Origin: Brevibacillus laterosporus LMG 15441
GTDB taxonomy: Bacteria; Bacillota; Bacilli; Brevibacillales; Brevibacillaceae
NCBI RefSeq assembly: GCF_000219535.2
Contig: NZ_CP007806.1
Span: forward strand, 2,948,501-3,012,500
DNA: 64,000 nt
Direction: 5' to 3'
Positions 36,201 through 45,200 of this stretch are shown piece after piece; within the stretch, counting starts at the first letter, position 1; each line of letters begins with the position of its first letter. Position numbers and translations under genes: made by a program. A model generated the notes under the pieces. The model saw only the letters and a list, made by a program, of their open reading frames with translations, had not been told where the DNA came from and did not search any database.

Positions 36201-39200
36201 TACCTTCCACACAGCAAGGATGCTTTCTACCATACGTGGAGCTCGCTCCATGTAAATACCGACCAATCCTTCTGTTGTTAGTCCTGTTTTACGTAGGAGA
36301 TGACCCAGTCGATTCGCCCCTTCATTTACTTCTTGGTAGGTTATCTGACAATCTTGGTAATGCAACGCTACCTTCTTAGGCTGTTTCAGCGCGTAATCTT
36401 CTACATAATGGTAAATCGAACGTTCTGTGTCAAAAGCTTGCTCTGTTGCGTTAAATTGATCAATAATCTCCGCTTGATTTCCCAGATAGTCTAATTCCGA
36501 CAAGGTATTCTTTCCATCTGTAATCTGCTTAGCTATATGAATGAAGCAATCTAAAAATGATTCACCCGGAAATAGCTGTTGATCATAGTAAACGGAAAGC
36601 TCAACGGTATCTGATAACGCTTTGACCCATATATTAACCTGTCGCTCAGAATAACGAGGATGATAATAGTGAATATAAGTCATCTCTTGACAAACCGGAA
36701 TCATCGTAAAGTTAAGATAATTGAAGTAAAAAGATACTTCTTCTTCCCCTATGATATTTTTTTGCTCCATCATGGAAATATCTCGATAGGCATGATCTTC
36801 CGATTTTATTTTCATCAAGTGAGCGAAATAGTCTTTCATTTCCATATCTGGTTTGAAAATATGACGTGGAAACAATAAGGGTGTCACTTGATAAAAGTTT
36901 CCGACAGTATGGGAGTACTCTCGCGAACGTCCATTAATAACATTGCGTATCAGAAAATCGGATTGCTGGTTGCTATAAATTTTAACCAACAAACCATATA
37001 CCCCCCATAAGAAATGGGATAGCCGTACCTTCTCCTGTTCACAATATCTCTTGATCTGTACAAACAATTCAGCTGGTATCCGAGTGGTTTGACTTACAAC
37101 TGCAGATTCCTGTTCTATACCGCTAGTAGAAAGTTGCTCCACATTAGAAAGCTTTTCCTTCCAATGTTTTTTGATGATATTGGTATCAAACGATTGTAAG
37201 TTATCCGAAACATAAGCAGGGAAGCTCTCTGTTTCCTTTGGTTTATATTCTGTACCGTTCTCCAAAGCTTCATAGCTTGCGATGATATGCTCAATAATAA
37301 TTTTTACTCCTACACCATCAATGATGAGGTTATGAGCTAAAATACAAAACGTATGATTCCCAGCCTGATCAGTAGCAAATACGAATCTGACAAGCTTTGG
37401 CTCAAATAAGTTCCATGGAACGTTTAGCTCCTGTTCAATCAGCTTTGTTATAAAAGCACTGCTTGTTTCGGCTCCCTCTGTTTTGTATTCTTCGTAGGAA
37501 AACGGACTATTTTTCTTTACAGCTTGATAAAGTGTAGCGCCATTCTTAAGTAGATGAGCATGAAGCTGCGGTGTCTGATTAAAAACATGCTCGGTTGCCT
37601 GCTTCCATCGCTCTTGATTGATCTTTGCTGGGAGATCGATGGAGGTGGAGAAAAGATAACATAGCCCATTGTTTTGAGTAAGCAAAATATCGTAATACAT
37701 GTCTCGTTGAGTGGTTGTCAATGGATAAACACATTCATAATCAGACTTTGATAAGGCTAAATGGTTAAATAATGAGTTTTCCGTCCCGTTACTCATTTGT
37801 ATCTTACTAATTTCGCTCATAGGATGCTCAAGCAGCTCTATCAGTAGCTTTTTGAACCAATCGATCAATACATCCAGCTTTGTTTCGCTAAAAATAGCAG
37901 CATTGCATTCCATAAGGCAGGATAAACCATCATTCGTTTCTTGGATTAACAAGCTTACATCACTACGAGTAGCTGCATTTTTAACCTCAAAAGGTGTCAG
38001 CGTTAATTCCCCTGCTGATAAGGTATTTGGCAATTCATGATCTGCGCTTTGATACGTAAAGCCTGCGCGGACCTTTTCAATAGGAAATTGAAGCCGCTCT
38101 ACCATGTATTCCAGTGGGTAATCCTGATTTTCAATCATTTCCACAATTTGCTGTTTCATCTCTTCAATTATATGCAGCCATGTTTTATTACTCGTCACCT
38201 GTAAGCGGACAGGTAGTGTATGGACAAACATACCTACCATATTTTCGACGAACGGATGAGTACGACCAGAGGTTACTGTGAGTACCGCTATATCCTCGGT
38301 GTAGCAGCATTTAGCAAGAAAAATCTCATAAACGGCAAATAGGGTATGATATAAGGTTGCCTTGCACTGATCACTGATTTTTTTGAGAGCTGCTGTTGTT
38401 TCTGCATCGATCTTGAAGCTTTGCACATGCCCCCGGCCATTTTGAGTCGAATTCACGTCAACATCAACCGGCAAATTTAATTCAGGAAGCGGTTCAGCTA
38501 GTAGATTACGCCAATAGGTTTCTTGCTTCTGCACATTTTCTGTAGATAAGAATGAATTCTGCCAGGCTGCAAAATCCTTATAGGTGGCACTTAGTTCTGG
38601 CAACTGTTCACCCTGATATAAATGAAGCAGTTCTTTTATCAGGATATTCATGCTTAGTCCATCTGAAATAATATGATGCATGTCCAGTAGTAAAATGTGC
38701 TTTTCCTCTGCGACTTTTACTAGTTGCAGACGTATTAGAGGTGCCTCAGAAAGCACAAAGGGTTGAACAAATTCCTCTGTGAGACTACTTAGCTGTTCCT
38801 CTGTTCCTTCTGTATACACCAATGGAATGTCTACTTCATCGTGAATTTGTTGAACAATCTCTCCCTCTCTAAGGTGAAAAGATGTTCGCAATGATTCATG
38901 CCGAGAAATAACATGCTTAATCTGTTCACGAAGTTTTGCATAGTCCAAATTTCCTTCGATACAAATCCCGACAGGCAGGTTATAGCTAGTTCCATTCTGG
39001 GCTTCCTGCTCTGCTAGAACGTATAACCTTTTTTGAACAGAAGAAACCGGATAATCATCTTGTTTTGTCAATTTCGTAATAAGAGGTACACCCATACCAG
39101 TTCCCTGTACAGTATTAGCCGCTAGTTCCCTGATGGTTGGATAGAGAAACATATGATGCAAAGGGATAAAGCAATCAAATTCCTTCTGCATTCTCATAGC

Positions 39201-42200
39201 AATGGTAGATGCCTGTAGAGATTGACCGCCTAAATCAAAGAAGTTATCTTCCGTGCCAAATTGCTTACTTTCTAAAACATCACTCCAAATCGCCCAAATT
39301 TTTTCCTCCGTATCATTGGCAGGTAAAGTAAAACCACTCTCAACTTCTTGGTAGGAAAATGGATCAGGTAATTCAGAAAGATCGAGCCCTCCAGCACTGC
39401 GTAGAGGCATTCCCATTTGTTTTACAAAATGAGTAGGCCGCATAAATTCTGGAAGACAAGACGATAGGAACGAGCGAAGCTTTTGAATATTCAATTGATC
39501 TGGCTGACTAGTAAAGAGATACGCAGACAGAAGCTCTTTATTGTGGGCCTGATCATCAGCATTCCTCACGATTGCTCGATCTACACCAGGAAATAGCTCC
39601 AGCACGGCTTCAATTTCTTGTGTATAAATGCGATGGTTATTACGTCTCGCTTGGTTATCTGTGTTTCCTATATACTCCAATTCGCCTTCTGGTAAGAATC
39701 GAGTTAATTCCCTGGTCGCATACGCAAATTGTTTATCAACATGTCCCCATGTAAGGTACAAATTCCCTGCTACACCCACTGGTACAGGCTGTCTCTGATC
39801 ATCTACGATCTCTGGTTGAAAAAAGCCTATTGGATAACCTAATGGAACCTTTTGCAGGTCCGCCCGTTCTCGGTCAAATGCTTCATGTGCTGTTATAAGC
39901 ATCGGAACTTTCTTCATGCTAAAGGTGCGCAACAGCCTTGAACCACTCGGCAAAAATTCCTTCCATTGAGCTAGGTGTTGGTAAAGTAATACTTCTGCAT
40001 CAAGGACAATAAGCTTGAGCAGATCAACTTCTTGTAGGGAAGTCAGTATACGCTTTGTATGCTCGTCTAGCTGGCTACCCTTATGAATGAAAATGGTTTT
40101 TCCAGTGTCATTGCTTTTGCCAAGGAAAGCATCATCTTGATGAGCAATTCGTAGAGTCGCTCCATTTACTAGAGCTGGTATCCACAGCTTTTCCCAGAAG
40201 CCTGCTTCATCAGCCGAAGTAATATATACACAATCTGAGCTTGTAAGCTCACATTTTTCTTTTACTGCCTCTGCATAACACATGAGCTGTTGATGTGTAA
40301 AGCCGCCAACATCTGGTACGATTTGCACCATTTTGTCTTTGCGATTCTGTGATTGTAGGTTTGTAGAAGCTACCTGTTTTACATCTTCCTGTATTTCTTG
40401 AAGATCAATAATCTGCTTAGCATGCTCCTTGACAAATGCTGTCGCTTCTCGTGTTATGACTACCGCATGCTGTAATAGATCGCTCGGTTCTTCATTTAGA
40501 TAGGTGTACGTGTAGCCTGCTTTTATCACAGCAAGAATACTTACAATCGCTTCTATAGAAGTAGGTAAGCAAATGATCATTTGCTGATTTGGTTCGATAT
40601 TCATCTGCTGTATCCAGTGCGCTAATTGATTAGACTGCTCATGAAGGGATTGATACGTAATTTCGCTATTCCCGCATAAAACAGCATTCTTGTCGGGATG
40701 CTCAAACGCCCATTTTTCTACCTGCTCATGAATAAACAATTGATCCTTACTTTCTAGAAGGACTTGCTCTTTCAGGTTCTGCGACGCTTTCAGATGATGT
40801 GTAAGCAGTGGTATACCGGAAAGTGAGCGATCAGAATAACGGACCAAATCCTCTACTAATCTAGCAAATCCATTGATCCATCCATCTATGATTCCATGTT
40901 CAGAGAGATCAGCATTGTATTCAAATTCAAGATGTAATTCGGCCCCTACTTCAATAACATTAAGTCCGATATCCTGCTTGGTTGTAACCTTAGGAAAAGG
41001 TACAAACTCTACTGCACATTCAGGAAATTGCAAATTGCCTGTCGGCCGATCCATGTTGAAGGTTGCAGTAATTCCAGGTAGCTTAGGACTCTTTGCTTGA
41101 GCTGCTAGCATTTTGCCAATTAAAGCCATTGAGCAATGCTGATATTGGTAAACCTCAAAGGCATTCTTTTTCACTACGCTACTAACCTTTTCAAAGGTCA
41201 TATCTGGCTCAATGTGCCCATGAATCGGTAGCATATTTACACATTGCCCTACTAAATGTGAGGAGCCTGCAAGCGCTTGTCCTCCACTAGGGATACCAAT
41301 GAACATCGAATTTTGACCTGTTATCTTATGCAAAAACACCTGAAAAGAGGCTAAAAGAGTCATAAATAAGCTATTTCTCTGCTTCTTACTAAACTCTCTT
41401 AGTTTGTTTACAACATCGGCTTGTAGAATGAGAGTTGTGCGATTTCCTATGTAGCTACGTTTTGCAGGCTTCATTTTTGAACTTGGAAAATCCAGTACTT
41501 CAAACGGTTTTGTACTCTGTTGCTCCCAAAAAGGTACTGCTTCTGAAAGCTGACTCTGCTGCTTATCTTGCCATGCGATAAAATCTCTATACTGCATAGG
41601 CTCAGGGAGAACTATTTTCTGATCATGATAGGCAGCGGTATAAAGCGACTCCAATTCCTTTACAAGAATACCTACTGACCATCCATCAGCAATAATATGA
41701 TGGATAATGAAAACGAGCTGATAAACATCTTTTTCTATTTGCAGGATATAGGCTTTAAATAACGGACCTTTTTCCAGATGAAAGACTTGTTTACCCTCGT
41801 TATCCATCCACGCCTGTGCTTGTTTTTTGGCATCCACGCCCGGTTGATCTAAAAAATCAACCAATGGTACGTCAAGCACCATTTTGGGATGGATACACTG
41901 ATATTCGCCATCTGCGCTTATCGTTGTTCGTAGGGATTCATGTCTATCAACAAGTTGCTGTATGGCATCACGCATGCTATCCACTTTTAATTGACCTGTT
42001 AGTTGAAGCACGAAGCATTCATTATACGAACGCGACTCTTCTTCTCCTAATTGACAAAAAAACCATAATTGCTTTTGCTCTTCTGATAACGGTACCTGTA
42101 GCTTATTTTTAACTCCCTTATCTAGGCTCTCTTCTAAGGGAGTGTCAGGAAAAAAACCTGCTTTCTTCATCTCCTCTATACTGTCTTTAACTGCGTCAAT

Positions 42201-45200
42201 GATTTTTTCGATATCTTGATCAGTATGAGCAGTGGACAAGAAGCAGTTTCTTCCTTCCCAGGTATAAATACCACGGAACAGCAGATGGTAAAATAATATT
42301 TCTTGCGTACCTTTTAATACAAAACGGAACAAAGAGCCAAAATGAACCATTCGAATAGAGATATTTTGTTCTCTAAAATAAGCGTTAAGCGTTTGGCACA
42401 TACGTGCTGTTCGTTGGTTTACCTCTTCTTGTAGGGTACTTCCTTGTTGTTTCAGATGCTCTAGAGTCACTTTTGCGGCTACCATGGTCAAGGGATGATG
42501 GCAAAATGTCCCTGCAACGAATGTACGCTTTTCCGCAACTGGTGGATAAGATTGATCACCGTATTGCCAGTATCCTCCGTCAATACAATCTAAATAGGCA
42601 GTTTTTCCAGCAACAACACCTATAGGCATTCCGCCTCCAACAATTTTCCCATAGGTTACCATATCAGCCTGAACACCAAACCATGCTTGGGCACCGCCGG
42701 GATGGATACGGAAACCGGTAATCACTTCATCAAAAATGAGGGCTGTGCCAAGCTCAGTTGTCAGAGCACGCAAGGAGTGTAAAAACTCTTTTGGCTGTAA
42801 TTCTGGATCACGGCTTTGAACTGGTTCAACCAATACCGCTGCTAGATCATCGGCATTCTCCCGGATGATTTGCAAGGCCTTCTCACTGCCATATTCAAGC
42901 ACCAAAATATCATCGCTCATGCTTGCTGGAACACCTGGAGCCATCGGTTTGGAGCTACCATCGTCTTTAGCCGTATCAGTGCGAGCTAAGATACCGTCAA
43001 AGCTGCCATGGTAAGAGCCTGCAAAGATAGCAATTTTCGAGCGGCCCGTATAAGCTCGGGCTATCCGGACAGCAACCATAACCGCTTCCGTACCTGAGTT
43101 ATAAAAGGCAACCCGATCTACTCCTGCGATTTCAGAAATTAATTCAGCCACTTCTCCGCTTAATCGTGACATGGGACCTACAGGGAAGCCTCGCTTCAAC
43201 TCTTCATTGATAGCCTCTGTGATAAAGGCAGGATTATGTCCAAGCAGGTTAACCCCAAATCCCATGCATATGTCAATATATTCATTTCCATCGATATCCC
43301 ACAGCTTAGAACCCATAGCTCGATCGCTAACGATTGGGTATATCATTTCTTTCCAGTTGGAACGATATCCCGCCACATTTCGATTATTAGCAAGTACATT
43401 GCGATAGTTTTGCGCTAACAGCTTGGAGGAGCGAGTTTTGTCAGAATACCTCGTTATAAAATCCTGTAGATGGCTACGTTCTTGCATTGTTACATTATGT
43501 GCTGACTCAAAAGAAACCTTTTGATAGGGAACGAACACTTCTTTTTGGTTGTTTTCTTTTGCTAGATTTCTAAAACCAACAGGAGGTTCTTGTACAATCG
43601 TAGCTTCTCCTCTAGCTTGTAAACGACGCTCATCAATTGCTATAGGAGCTGGGGCTAAGCTCTCCCTCTGACCATTCGGCTGTAGTAAACGAAATACATC
43701 CAGTTGTTTTGCCATTATTTCTAATTGCTGACTCATCAATTGCTCAAGCCCACCTAGATCGGTCTGTCCATGTCCATTGCCCGTTGGAACTGGTTGATAG
43801 TCAGATACGTGTGGTTGAGAAGCCTCTCTACTTGCTACCTGTACAGTTTCTTCAGATGGTTTCGTAGCCATAGCCTCGCACTTCATAGAACTTGCAAAAA
43901 AACTGTCAGGTAAGACTTGCGCTAGATAATTTGCTACATTGTATGTGTTATTTAATTCTTCAAAAAACATAGTAAAGGATATTTGAACACCGTATGTATC
44001 CTTGATTTGGTTGTTCAGTTGAATAAATAGAATTGAGTCAAATCCTAGATCATAAAAATTAGCATGCACATCAAATTCTTGCTCATTTATTTCTGCTTGC
44101 GTGCACACCATGTGTTTTACGTTCTGTAAAATCGTTTCTATTCTCTGACTCTCAAAATGATCGTTGTTTACTTCAGAGTTAGTAGAATGTGCATTCAAAA
44201 TGTTTCCCTCTCTTTCGTCGATACATGCTGTTCGGGATTCAATCCAATATCGCTTGCGATCAAATGGATACACAGGTCCGCTGATCCTTTTTCGCTTTTC
44301 ATTCCTATAGATAAGATCCCAGTCAATAATCGCTCCTGACACATATGCCTGACATAAGCTGACTAAGGCTTCAGAACTTGTCCGGTCTGTATCCAGGTAT
44401 TTCTGGGCTGCTTCTTTTGCTTCTTGCGTAAATTCTTGAATTTCTCGCTCGCTAACTTTTCCTTTTGAAAGATCACACTGTTGTTCGCGTACGATCTTAT
44501 GGATTCCATAGAATACATGATGACTCACATGTAATCTGGATTCGTTTGGATGAACTGCTGATAATACGGTAGCTGCTTGTTCTAACTCTTCTATCAATTC
44601 CTGTTTGGTAGAAAATGCAAGAGCAAGACGATGAGAATAATGTGCGCGGCCTCTGTTAGCCGTATAACAAATATCTGATAAAATCTCATCTGGTTTATCC
44701 GACAAAAAACGGATATATTCTTGTACCAGCGCTTGAAGAGAGGTCAAGCTTTTGGCAGAAATCGCTAAAACTTCAATTCGCTGAGGCAAATAATCTGCTG
44801 CCTCATCCTCCTGTACGGGAGCTTCCTCTAAGATGATATGGCAATTTGTTCCACTTAATCCAAAGGAGCTAATACCGCATCGCAAAGGTTCTTCCTTTGT
44901 TTCCCATGTACGCAAAGCCGTATTAACATAAACCGGCGAATTCTCAAATGCAATCTGACGATTCGGCATTTCAAAATGAAGAGTCGGTGGGATTTTCTTG
45001 TGTTTTAATGCTAGAACCGATTTGATAATCCCTGCTAAGCCGGCTGCTGCTCCTAGATGACCAATGTTTGATTTAACAGATCCGATTGCACAAAATTGGC
45101 TACGATCCGTGAATGTACGAAATGCTTTTTGGATGGCCTCTACTTCGATAGGATCACCTAACGCCGTACCCGTACCATGCGCTTCTATATAAGAAATGGT

